A stretch of DNA of 46,522 bases. It comes from an uncultured Sulfolobales archaeon. Lineage in GTDB: Archaea; Thermoproteota; Thermoprotei_A; Sulfolobales; Desulfurococcaceae. Shown here piece after piece: positions 1-8,190 of the stretch (its first letter is position 1; every line of letters begins with the position of its first letter). The notes under the pieces are model-generated. The model did not search any database, was not told where the DNA came from, and saw only the letters and a program-made list of their open reading frames with translations. The position numbers were made by a program, and so were the translations under genes. The stretch is from the NCBI GenBank assembly GCA_938045475.1, contig CALIML010000012.1, positions 1 through 46,522 of the forward strand, written 5' to 3'.

Positions 1-395
<395 letters not shown>

Positions 396-530
396 TAGCC
401 TGGGGGCTCAGGGCCCAGAGTACTTGAGTGCACTTCCAGGGGTGGAGCACGCTTTACACTCCTATCATACGGCGCAGGCCTTCCTTCTATAAGGCTGAGG
501 CTCCTTGCCTATTGGTTGGCGGGCTCGTAA

Positions 531-1562
531 CTAGGCATGAGCTCTTGAGAGTGGGCTTAAGCTAGCTGTGGGGAGCTCGTGGCCGCAGTAAATGCAGTAC
601 TTGGCGCCTGGCACACTCTCTCTACCGCACATAGGGCAGTACTTTACTTCACCGGCGTTAAGCAGGGGCTTTTTGGATTCAAAGACCTTTCTATAGCTGT
701 CCTTCAAGTCCTCTAGAGTTAAGTGGACGTAGGCCTCAGTAGTCTTCAAGTCGCTGTGACCCATTAGTCTCCGCAGGGAGAACACGTCCAGCCCCCTCTT
801 TAGAGCTAAGGTGGCGAAAGTGTGTCTAAGGACATGGGGCCTGACAACCCTTGGATCAAGGCCTGCTCTAGACGCCGCCTTCTTCACCCTCTTGTAGAGA
901 CCGCTGTAGCTTAAAGGAATAACTCTATCCATGGGCTTAAGCTTCCTCAACTCACTCCACTTCTTCAGTAACTCAATGACTTCCTCTGTAACTAGGACTT
1001 TCCTAACTCTACCGTACTTAGCTTCTCTAACAGTGACTTCACCTGATTCAAAATCTATGTCGCCAAGCCTCAGGCCTACAAGCTCTCTGCTCCTCAAGCC
1101 TGCTTCAAGCATAAGCTTTAAAACTATAAGGTCCAGTAAATCAATTGAAGAATCTAAAAGCCTACTTACATCGCTTTCACTAAGCACATTCATCCTCCTC
1201 ACAGGCCTCTTTACTGGAGCAATCCCTAAGTCTATTCCAAGCCACTCAAAGAACCTCCTGATGAAGATACTGTAGTAGTGTAGAGTCGTAGCCCAAGAAG
1301 ACTTATCTAAGCTCCTAGACTTAGGGAACCCCTTCCTAAGCCTCTCAACCCTCCACTTATTCAAGTCGCTGAGCGTAATGCTCAATAAATCTTTACCGCC
1401 CACGAAGTTGAGGAAATCCACTATAGCGGCTCTATAGGATTTAACAGTGCTATCACTTGCACCACTAGCTACAAGAGCTGAGAGAAACTCCTCTAATACC
1501 TCGTAACAACTCTTGCCAAGTAAGTCGCTGGGCGGCTTGCTTAACTGCACTCTACTAGGCAC
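531..1562 (-). CDS. xerA: XerA-like tyrosine recombinase with C-terminal zinc ribbon
   Basis: Site-specific tyrosine recombinase of the archaeal XerA/XerC/D type, 343 residues, GTG start behind a GGGGGGTG ribosome binding site. The N-terminal SAM-like core-binding domain spans about residues 15-110. The catalytic domain shows the full set of active residues: R157, K182, H243-x-x-R246, H269 and nucleophile Y278. XerA normally resolves chromosome dimers at dif. After the tyrosine there is an unusual tail with four cysteines (C309, C312, C323, C326; CPMC and CIYC) forming a zinc ribbon. Archaeal XerA proteins are usually about 280-300 residues without such a tail. An integrase of a lost element is an alternative. 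No dif-like site was identified. Confidence 0.88.
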   Translation of the reverse strand: MPSRVQLSKPPSDLLGKSCYEVLEEFLSALVASGASDSTVKSYRAAIVDFLNFVGGKDLLSITLSDLNKWRVERLRKGFPKSRSLDKSSWATTLHYYSIFIRRFFEWLGIDLGIAPVKRPVRRMNVLSESDVSRLLDSSIDLLDLIVLKLMLEAGLRSRELVGLRLGDIDFESGEVTVREAKYGRVRKVLVTEEVIELLKKWSELRKLKPMDRVIPLSYSGLYKRVKKAASRAGLDPRVVRPHVLRHTFATLALKRGLDVFSLRRLMGHSDLKTTEAYVHLTLEDLKDSYRKVFESKKPLLNAGEVKYCPMCGRESVPGAKYCIYCGHELPTASLSPLSRAHA

Positions 1563-1691
1563 AACACCCCCCTGAGTAGAGTCCCAGCCTCCGGCTTTTA
1601 ATGCGCGCCCGCTTCAATTGAAGAGAGGCGTTGGCTCAGGGGATTAATATAGCGAGACTTTGCATACGTTAGTGCTTGAGGGAGAGAGCTT

Positions 1692-2213
1692 TTGGCTAAA
1701 GCTATTGCCGTCAGCTCAGCTGAACTAAAGGGGATTGGCGTTGCCTTAGCAGAGGACTTAGCTCAAGCAGTCGGCGTTTCAGTAGGGGACTACGTCTTGA
1801 TCACGGCTAGCAATGGAGTAAAAGCCCCTGGAATAGTGTCAAGAACAACTAGCCTGCGCAACACATGTCTACTCAGCAATGAATTAACTGAGGCTCTGGG
1901 CTTAAGCAAAGTGAGCATAGTTGAAGTCGCTAGGCCTCAAGTGGACTACGCTAAAAGGATTTACGTAGAGATCATTGGGGGAAAGCACGTCAACTTAAAT
2001 AACTTGAGGATGCACCTATACGATATACCATTGTTGAATAAGGCTAAGGCAATTCTATCGATAAATGGAGAAATGCTAAGAGCCGTGATCACTGTTGACT
2101 TAGGCGAGGAGAATAAAATCTATAGAATCGATAGTTCTACAGAAATACATATATTGGCGATCAACTTTAATGCTGAAGGCGGGGAAGCAGAAGTCGCGCT
2201 TGGGGGACGGTGA
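1692..2213 (+). CDS. small protein resembling Cdc48/VAT N-terminal double-psi barrel
   Basis: 173 residues, TTG start after a GGAGAG ribosome binding site. I recognise no named family with certainty. Two half-repeats can be seen: residues about 15-50 (ALAEDLAQAVGVSVGDYVLI) and about 60-80 (LSNELTEALGLSKVSIVEV). Each has the pattern 'helix, hydrophobic-G-hydrophobic, x-x-GD/KV-x-hydrophobic' found in double-psi beta-barrels such as the Cdc48 N domain and AbrB-like folds. A second region (about 88-130, YVEIIGGKHVNL...PLLNKAKAIL) resembles the beta-clam subdomain that follows it in Cdc48. No AAA module is attached, so it could be a free-standing substrate or adaptor domain. This assignment is inference. 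It is convergent with the HTH_10 gene. Confidence 0.6.
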   Translation: MAKAIAVSSAELKGIGVALAEDLAQAVGVSVGDYVLITASNGVKAPGIVSRTTSLRNTCLLSNELTEALGLSKVSIVEVARPQVDYAKRIYVEIIGGKHVNLNNLRMHLYDIPLLNKAKAILSINGEMLRAVITVDLGEENKIYRIDSSTEIHILAINFNAEGGEAEVALGGR

Positions 2214-2280
2214 ATTATTGAATGCCGAGCAACTGGAGGTAAGTGGAATTTACAAGGATCTCGCTTTAACTACAGTGAGA

Positions 2281-3003
2281 TTAGAGCTCCTTTATGCGCA
2301 TAAGCTCTCCAACGATCTTCTTAAAAGCTTTCCTCAAGTGAATGTTCACTGTGACTTTCGATAAGTTTATAGATGTCCCTATGAGCTCCTGGCTCACTCT
2401 CCTAGGGTAATCGAAGTACCCGTGTCTGTACGCTAGCTGAAGTACTTTAAGCTCTACATCAGTGAGTTTTTCAAATATTATGCTCAACATAGTCCTCTTT
2501 AATAGAATGTGGCTTATGTGATCCAATCTATTTATCCATCTGTACGACACGTACTTCTCCCCATAGTACTTAAGCACTCTCTCAATGTAGTCCTCTAAAT
2601 CCGCCCGCATGCCTAAAGCTACGTACTTCCTGCAGCCTCTGTCAAAGATGTATGGTGAAAGAATGGCTACATCGCTATCCTCGGCTATCTTAAAGAATTC
2701 GCACTTAGACTTAACTGCTATAATGTAGTGCAATCCTCTATCCTCCCAACGACTTATACTCCTTATTTTGCTTCTAGTGAGGTACTTTTCATCACTAAGT
2801 ATTGAAGCAATGCATTTATCTATGTCCCTGCCATAGGAATATGCGAAAACCATGTAGTTCTCTACACTAGGTATGTGTATTACCTCCAAGATTATTTTAG
2901 ATGACGATAGCTCACTTAGCTTAGAGAAAAAGCTATCCCTAGATCTTTTGACTACGAACTCCACTAAAGAACTATTCCCCGGCAGCGCAAGTCTCTCCTT
3001 CAT
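2281..3003 (-). CDS. HTH_10 (bacterio-opsin-activator type) transcriptional regulator
   Basis: 240 residues, ATG start, with a likely TATA box (TTATATATTA) near 3050-3060. The C-terminal region (about residues 178-235) is a HTH_10 domain: it begins LTDVELKVLQLAYRHGYFDY, then PRRVSQELIGTSINLSKVTV with the second recognition helix region after it. The N-terminal 170 residues are a poorly conserved sensor-like domain with several cysteines (CKSKCEFF-like segment, RGCRKYVALG) that could bind a metal or sense redox state; this is speculation. The family regulates transcription in archaea, usually of few targets. No neighbouring target is obvious. Confidence 0.82.
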   Translation of the reverse strand: MKERLALPGNSSLVEFVVKRSRDSFFSKLSELSSSKIILEVIHIPSVENYMVFAYSYGRDIDKCIASILSDEKYLTRSKIRSISRWEDRGLHYIIAVKSKCEFFKIAEDSDVAILSPYIFDRGCRKYVALGMRADLEDYIERVLKYYGEKYVSYRWINRLDHISHILLKRTMLSIIFEKLTDVELKVLQLAYRHGYFDYPRRVSQELIGTSINLSKVTVNIHLRKAFKKIVGELMRIKEL

Positions 3004-3119
3004 TGAGTATACACACCATTTAAGCGCTAGGAGTATATTAGTGCTTGCCAGTAATATATAAGGTACGGTCTTCTATACAATGTACATGCATTCACCTATT
3101 TCTAAACAACCAGTGCCAG

Positions 3120-3470
3120 CCTCAGCACCCTACAGACTGTTCTAACCTAGCGTTAGCTTCCGTAACGCCAGTTCTTCCCCACTTCATTGGGGGGCTTTCG
3201 CCCCACGGGCTTCGCAGCTCGTGAACGGTTGAAGGAGGCGCATCCATCTTATCATTCATGCTTAATGCACTACGCATATCTGCCATCGGCCGATAGTATT
3301 GGAGCAGTGGAGTTAGCAAGCTGTACCTCCCCGTTATTGAACTTATGGAGTCTCGAACTAAAAGCTGAGGGAGAAGTGGTTTCAAAACCTCTCTTAACTC
3401 TACTACAACCCGGCGTCCCTGAGCAGTTAGCAGCTACGTCAGCCTCCAAGCATTCCCTCGACTAGGCTCT
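3120..3470 (-). mobile_element. probable IS607/IS605 TnpB 3'-end relic (copy A of a dispersed repeat)
   Basis: The 565-bp gap between the HTH_10 gene and the amidohydrolase holds no convincing intact gene. On the minus strand positions 3150-3203 carry a hairpin-rich block closely similar to one at 17030-17083: stem GCGTTA/TAACGC around CTTCC, then CAGTTC, a C-run/G-run hairpin, then GGCTTTCGCCCC. Both copies read on the minus strand as related peptides (ESPPMKWGR... here, ESSLMKRRGRN... there), like the divergent tails of archaeal TnpB proteins. An open frame of 87 codons runs through it but has no recognisable RuvC or zinc-finger motif. I infer a TnpB C-terminal or right-end remnant, possibly with its overlapping guide-RNA scaffold. 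The rest of the gap (3004-3119, 3471-3568) holds only promoters. Confidence 0.4.
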
Positions 3471-3568
3471 AAGGCGCTCCCCATTAAACGCCTGATTGAG
3501 CTATGAATTGATCGCGGGGTTACTTATTTAAATGAGCTCTTCGTGAACTGTGCTAACTAGGTGATTGA

Positions 3569-5152
3569 TTGCTCGCAGGATTCGTAAATGGAACTATATA
3601 TGCATCCTTTAAGCCTCTTAGAAGAGTTGAAGCTCTACTTGTTGCTGATGGAAGAGTCATCTATGCTGGAGGCAGGGAAGTGGTTGAGGCAGCCGTTAAA
3701 ATGCTTGGAGGTGAACTAGTAGATCTTGGTGGGAGAGTAGTTCTACCGGGTTTCATAGACTCCCACGTGCATCTAGATGAACTCGGGATGCATTTAAACA
3801 CGCTCGATCTAAGTGGCGTAAGAAGCATAGCTGAATTAAAGGAGAAGTTGGGAAAGCATGCTGAGAAAGCAGGGGCTGCGTGGATACTTGGGCATGGATG
3901 GGATCAGGAGTTATTCAAGGAGAAGAGATGGCCTACAAGATGGGATCTCGACGAGGTAGTAAGAGATAAGCCAGTGATGCTTACAAGAACTTGCTTACAT
4001 GCAGCCGTCTTAAACACGAGGGCTATGGAGTTAACGGAATTACTGAACGTAGATTCACCCAATGTAGTGAGAGACGAATGCGGCGTTCCCACAGGAGTCG
4101 TGAAGGAAGAGGCTTTCGATAACGCTAGGGAGAAGCTAAAGGAGACTCTAACGGAGAGCGATTACGAGAAATTCATTGAGGATGCCGCTCGTTACGCGGC
4201 GTCGCAAGGCGTCACTACAGTTGGGTTCGTAAGCTGTGATGAAAGATCGCTGAAAGCGTTAAGCAAGCTGAGGGGGGATGGGAGGCTCTCGATTAGGGTA
4301 AGAGTTTACTTAACCCCTGGAAGACGCGTAAGCAACGGCCGGGAGATGCTGGAGGCCCTTAAGAGGCTTGGCGTGAGGAGAGGATTCGGCGACGACGTAC
4401 TTAAAATAATGGGAGTTAAGATACTCGTTGATGGAAGCCTTGGGGCCAGAACAGCGTGGCTTACGGAACCATACTCAGACGATCCATTGACAAGCGGTTA
4501 TCCAAGCATTAGCGAAGAAGTCCTTGAGTCTATAGTTAAGGAGGCTCACGAGGCTGGACTGCAGGTGGCAATACATGGGATCGGCGATAGAGCAATAGAC
4601 GTGATTCTCGGCGCGCTCAAGAGACTTAGAGAAGTTAAACTCAGGAGGCATAGGATAGAGCACGCCTCTGTTATAAGGGAAGACCAAGTTGATGAAGTGT
4701 CCAAGCTAGGCATCGCTGTCTCAGTGCAGCCTCACTTCATAATAACTGATTGGTGGGCTGGGAAAAGGCTTGGAGAGAGGAGGATGCGCTGGCTATACCC
4801 ATTTAAGTCAATGATGGAGAAGGGAATCGTAATGGGGTTTGGGACAGACAGCCCCGTTGAGCCGCTTAACCCGTGGGAGACTGTGTATGCTGCAGTCACT
4901 AGAGGGAGATACGAAGGCATCTCATACTACGAGAGCACAGCTAGAGAAAGCTTAACATTAGAGGAAGCCCTTCAAGCATATACTTGGGGCTCGGCACGCA
5001 TTATGTTTGACGAAGATCTTGCGGATCTCACGGAGGGCAAGCTGGCGGACTTCATAATAATTGATAAAGATCCATTTACAATCGAAGAAAAAGAGTTGAG
5101 AAATATAAAGATCCTTGAGACATACGTCGGTGGAAGACGCATCTGGCCGTAG
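3569..5152 (+). CDS. metal-dependent amidohydrolase (amidohydrolase 3 / YtcJ-like)
   Basis: 527 residues, TTG start behind GGTGAT. It is an amidohydrolase of the YtcJ/exoenzyme-regulatory AepA group. The N-terminal beta-sandwich precedes the metal motif GFIDSHVHLD (about 60-70). Further metal and substrate residues appear in the barrel: KILVDGSLGARTAW (about 288-302), the histidine of AIHGIGDRAID (about 337-347), RIEHAS (about 360-365), VSVQPHF, and the FGTDSPVEP aspartate motif (about 428-436). The C-terminal GKLADFIIIDKDPF strand is typical. The substrate cannot be told from sequence: members hydrolyse N-acyl or amide bonds in small molecules. It has no operon partner; an IS607 relic follows. 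Confidence 0.85.
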   Translation: MLAGFVNGTIYASFKPLRRVEALLVADGRVIYAGGREVVEAAVKMLGGELVDLGGRVVLPGFIDSHVHLDELGMHLNTLDLSGVRSIAELKEKLGKHAEKAGAAWILGHGWDQELFKEKRWPTRWDLDEVVRDKPVMLTRTCLHAAVLNTRAMELTELLNVDSPNVVRDECGVPTGVVKEEAFDNAREKLKETLTESDYEKFIEDAARYAASQGVTTVGFVSCDERSLKALSKLRGDGRLSIRVRVYLTPGRRVSNGREMLEALKRLGVRRGFGDDVLKIMGVKILVDGSLGARTAWLTEPYSDDPLTSGYPSISEEVLESIVKEAHEAGLQVAIHGIGDRAIDVILGALKRLREVKLRRHRIEHASVIREDQVDEVSKLGIAVSVQPHFIITDWWAGKRLGERRMRWLYPFKSMMEKGIVMGFGTDSPVEPLNPWETVYAAVTRGRYEGISYYESTARESLTLEEALQAYTWGSARIMFDEDLADLTEGKLADFIIIDKDPFTIEEKELRNIKILETYVGGRRIWP

Positions 5153-5190
5153 CCAGCATATGCAAGGGTTTCTTCTTTAACTCGAAAAGA

Positions 5191-5570
5191 CGGCTTAGAG
5201 AGACAAAACTGCTCATCCTAAGCTAGGCTAAGGAAAAAGCTATGGAGAAATCCAAGTCTTAGCAGACATAGGCTCCGGACTCAATGAAGAGAGGAAGAAC
5301 TTCCTAAAGCTCTTGGAAATGGTCTCTGAAAGGAGGGTTTCAAAAGTAGTGGTTGCCTATGAAATAGACTTACGAGGTTTGGATTCGAAACAATGAAAGA
5401 TTTTTCTCAGTTTTAGGACTGAGGCAGAAGTTATAAACCATGAAGAGAAGACCCTACAAGAAGAGCTCGTCGAGGATTTGATAGCAATAGTTTCGCATTT
5501 CGCTGGAAAACTCTATGGAATGAAGTCTCACAAGTATAAGGAAGTTGTAGAAGGCGATACTTCGTCGAGG
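5191..5570 (+). pseudogene. IS607-family TnpA (serine resolvase) relic, frameshifted
   Basis: The 469-bp gap 5153-5621 contains a decayed serine recombinase of IS607 type. Frame starting near 5253 reads [20 protein letters not shown] followed by [18 protein letters not shown], matching the IS607 TnpA catalytic-domain block [10 protein letters not shown]...KVVVxYxDRL. It then hits TGA at 5394-5396. A neighbouring frame supplies GFETMKDF, and from 5427 the first frame resumes with [20 protein letters not shown] and ends with the hallmark [17 protein letters not shown]. Upstream (5191-5250) ERQ...A...KGY-like pieces lie in different frames. So the gene carries at least two frameshifts and has lost its N-terminal DNA-binding domain. 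No tnpB follows directly. Confidence 0.85.
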
Positions 5571-5621
5571 CCCTATTCCCAGTGCAAGCCTTGAAGAAGT
5601 GGCAGCTTGCTTTTACTTAAG

Positions 5622-6521
5622 TTAATCCAAGTGCCTTAACCTAATGACTCTCCACGGCTCAAGCTTTACCTCCGCCCCACTCTTTGTCGACACAATTAGC
5701 GAGCCGTACTCATCTACTTCTACGGCTCTTCCCTCAACAATTCCATCAGTGGTTTCAGCAACCACCACTCTATTCAACGTAGTTAAGTTACTTAAGTACT
5801 CGTCAACGAGCTTGCTTGGCTCAATAACTAGCTTAGCTACTCTAGCTAAGTAACCAATGAATGGAGCTAGCACTCTATTCCTCGGAGTTAGCCCAATGAT
5901 CTTCTTTAATGAAGTTGCTTCAGGAATTCCGACATAATTGTTGACATTAACGCCTACTCCTACGTAGACAGTAATAGAGTCCTGAAACGCTACTCCCTCA
6001 ATTAATGTTCCGCCAAGTTTTCTTTCCTCAAAAACTATGTCGTTGGGCCACTTGATCCAAGTCTTTACCCCGATACTCCTTAAAACTCTTTGCAGAACTA
6101 GAGGAATCGCTATGTTTAGGTAAGGAGACTTATCGGCTGGCAAGCTTATTACTGCAGTAGCCCATATTCCACCCAAGTTAGATTCCCACACCCTCTTATG
6201 ACGGCCATAGCCGTGGATCTGGTGTTCAGCAATTACAATGCTCCAGGGGGCTAAGCCCCTTGCATACACTTGAGTAGACCCCACTACTAGTTCGTGGCGG
6301 ATGCTCCAGCCCCACGGCTTGATCTTTGTTGGATTATCTCTTGAAGCAATTGCAATAAACTCCCCGTCTCTCTGAATAACATAGCTTTCGCAAAGCTCGT
6401 TGATCACTTCAATTAATCGCTCCTCGCTGATGCCCGTTCTCCAAGAGAGCTCCCTTAAACTCCACTTGTCTTTCTCAAAAAGCGCTTTGAGTATTACTAG
6501 CTTCTCAAGGAGATCTATCAA
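5622..6521 (-). CDS. birA: biotin--protein ligase with N-terminal HTH (BirA-like)
   Basis: 299 residues, TTG start. It attaches biotin to carrier proteins through biotinyl-AMP. Residues 1-55 form a winged helix-turn-helix (SLRELSWRTGISEERLIEVI), as in bifunctional BirA repressors. The catalytic domain shows GSTQV (81-85), the biotinyl-AMP loop GYGRHKRVW (104-112), KWPND (157-161), the ligase lysine in ERKLGG (K168) and GVGVNVN (188-194). The loop differs from the textbook GRGRxGRxW: the first R is Y and the middle G is replaced by K, so the reaction loop is diverged though the GR pair and W remain. The C-terminal SH3-like domain ends the protein. It may be cotranscribed with nothing upstream; the YkgJ-like gene lies 39 bp upstream on the same strand. 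Confidence 0.9.
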   Translation of the reverse strand: MIDLLEKLVILKALFEKDKWSLRELSWRTGISEERLIEVINELCESYVIQRDGEFIAIASRDNPTKIKPWGWSIRHELVVGSTQVYARGLAPWSIVIAEHQIHGYGRHKRVWESNLGGIWATAVISLPADKSPYLNIAIPLVLQRVLRSIGVKTWIKWPNDIVFEERKLGGTLIEGVAFQDSITVYVGVGVNVNNYVGIPEATSLKKIIGLTPRNRVLAPFIGYLARVAKLVIEPSKLVDEYLSNLTTLNRVVVAETTDGIVEGRAVEVDEYGSLIVSTKSGAEVKLEPWRVIRLRHLD

Positions 6522-6560
6522 GGACTACACCCATAGATTTGATGCATTGGCGGAGGGATA

Positions 6561-7244
6561 TTAATCGTTTGCCGCTTTAGCTAACTTGATCTTTTCAACG
6601 ACGCCGTGGATTCCTAAAATATAGGGAAGTCTAGGGTTATACCTTTGGAGCAAAGAGTATGCATTAATGAATCTATCGGAGCCCATGGGAGGAGGTTTCT
6701 GCATCAACTCCACTAAACCCTCCCTCCACAAGTTAGACAGCAGTGTCGTAATGACTAACCTAGCCCTCTCAGCCTCCATCGCTGCCCTATACTCATTAGG
6801 CATGTACTCCTTTATGAAGTTCGCGTCGGCTTCAAAGTACTTGCTTATAAGCGGCTTGTGAGCCTCTATAACTGGGCACCTAGTGGAAACTCCGTAAACG
6901 ACTTGTGGAATAATTAGCTTTAGCTCGGAGTTAACTAAGTACTGTACTTCTCTGGGGACGTATGGATAGGTTCTGCAAATAAAGGGCTTGTAAATGCTGT
7001 GTAGTAAGCACATATTGTTCTTCGATAGGAAGGGGCATCTATTGTCATCATTTAAGTACAGCGTGTAAGACAGCGCTATCCATTGATTGCTTAAAGCATC
7101 GTAGATTGTGTAAGCAGGCGCTATCTCTACATCAATGCTCATAGATTCCGCTAATAAACTAACCAGCATCTCCTCAAATGATTGGAGAGTTATAGGAGAT
7201 GCTTTACAACATAGGCCAGTTAATGAGCACTTAAACCTGATCAT
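6561..7244 (-). CDS. YkgJ-like zinc/iron-chelating domain protein
   Basis: 227 residues, ATG start, 3 bp downstream of the NadM gene, so probably one transcript with it. Cysteine clusters match the YkgJ (CxxCxxxCC) family: CSLTGLCC at residues 6-13, then NRCPFLSKNNMCLLHSIYKP and FICRTYP further on. The family is thought to coordinate a metal cluster; its biochemical role is not established. The C-terminal half (about 130-227) is helical and not recognisable. The link to NAD synthesis in the same operon is only positional. Confidence 0.8.
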   Translation of the reverse strand: MIRFKCSLTGLCCKASPITLQSFEEMLVSLLAESMSIDVEIAPAYTIYDALSNQWIALSYTLYLNDDNRCPFLSKNNMCLLHSIYKPFICRTYPYVPREVQYLVNSELKLIIPQVVYGVSTRCPVIEAHKPLISKYFEADANFIKEYMPNEYRAAMEAERARLVITTLLSNLWREGLVELMQKPPPMGSDRFINAYSLLQRYNPRLPYILGIHGVVEKIKLAKAAND

Positions 7245-7247
7245 TTC

Positions 7248-7799
7248 TCACTCCCAGTGGTAGCCTGGTATTCTGTCCCTATAGAGCATCGATACCCTCG
7301 ACTCTCCATCAACTGAATCCACTATATCTGCCACAGGTTTTGGAACTAACTCCCTCCACTTAGGGCTTCCTTCAGCCATTAGCTTCCTAATGTAAGACCC
7401 TCTATATACTTCCCTGTTGTATTCAGGGGGGCGCATTATTGCATAACCCTCCTCCTTAAAGATCCTTTCAACTATTGGGTTAAGCGTTACTACTGAAGTG
7501 AATGGGGGGGAGTAGAGCTTTACGTAATGTACAGCTACTCTACTTACTTCAATAGTTGGGAGAGTTACAGTTATTACTTTATCTAAAGGCATGTTGTCCC
7601 ACTTAACTGTCTCTCTAACCATGAGTATTCTCTCTCCAGCTGTAAATGGGTTCTCGGGCGTGTGGCTTTGGCTAGCCATACCTATGACTACAATGACTTC
7701 ATCGAACCTACTGAAGGCATCTCTTAACGCTACTAAGTGCCCGTAGTGAAGCGGCTGAAACCTAGCTATTAAGAGACATCTATCAGCCTTTAATGCCAC
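7248..7799 (-). CDS. nadM: nicotinamide-nucleotide adenylyltransferase (archaeal NadM), copy 1
   Basis: 183 residues, GTG start. Cytosolic nucleotidyltransferase that makes NAD from NMN and ATP. Motifs: RFQPLHYGH (13-21, the HxGH nucleotide-binding signature), NPFTAGERILM (about 50-60) and the C-terminal ISSTxxR-like motif YRGSYIRKLMAEG. Length is close to the archaeal family (about 170-185). The window encodes a second member at 15726-16256; the two differ most in the middle (this copy has PPEYNREVYRGS, the other PVLPGVSGS). This copy has a tail ending RDRIPGYHWE. The YkgJ-like gene follows after 3 bp. Confidence 0.88.
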   Translation of the reverse strand: MALKADRCLLIARFQPLHYGHLVALRDAFSRFDEVIVVIGMASQSHTPENPFTAGERILMVRETVKWDNMPLDKVITVTLPTIEVSRVAVHYVKLYSPPFTSVVTLNPIVERIFKEEGYAIMRPPEYNREVYRGSYIRKLMAEGSPKWRELVPKPVADIVDSVDGESRVSMLYRDRIPGYHWE

Positions 7800-7978
7800 A
7801 GCTATCGCCTTGCATCACTATCTCGAATACTCTTCCCCTTATTAAAAGCATTACCGGAGTTCTGTGGAAGCAAGCGGGGCTTCCGTGCACCCACTCATTG
7901 CACTACATTGCACTGCTCAAAATAACTTAATTACTTAAGAGCTCCGTTAATGCCTAGAGGAGCTTAACTGGTGATAGC

Positions 7979-8167
7979 TTGAATCACTTAGCTATAGACT
8001 TAAGTGGAGGGAATCCGCTGAGCGCCATTGACTGGAGCATTAAGAATACGGCTGGCGATGCATTTCACTTAATGCGGGAATTAGTGGACGCTGCTAAGCC
8101 CAGAGCCTCGACTCAGATCAAAATGCTTACGCGTTCAGCCAAGATTGAGGTGGGGAAAGGAAATTAA
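7979..8167 (+). CDS. possible small protein, 62 aa, unknown
   Basis: A 62-codon frame with TTG start, preceded by AGAGGAGC at 7956-7963 (16 nt from the start, which is far for a ribosome binding site) and an in-frame TAG at 7955. The peptide (NHLAIDLSGGNPLSAIDW..., then NTAGDAFHLMRELVDAAKPR) has a plausible amphipathic helix and normal composition. It ends 23 bp before the P-loop gene in the same direction, which would suit a short upstream member of one operon. I recognise no family. It could also be chance. Confidence 0.4.
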   Translation: MNHLAIDLSGGNPLSAIDWSIKNTAGDAFHLMRELVDAAKPRASTQIKMLTRSAKIEVGKGN

Positions 8168-8190
8168 TGTGAGCCATTAAGGAATAGCTG

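Noticed and set aside
2170-2364. 64-codon plus-strand frame
   Set aside because: It straddles the ends of two convergent genes, has no ribosome binding site and no protein-like pattern.
7860-7920. GGAAGC/GCTTCC hairpin and repeated TTGCAC words, considered as a regulatory site or RNA
   Set aside because: Only six base pairs, imperfect repeats, and no relation to the GTGCACC half-sites at cbiM beyond a common core.
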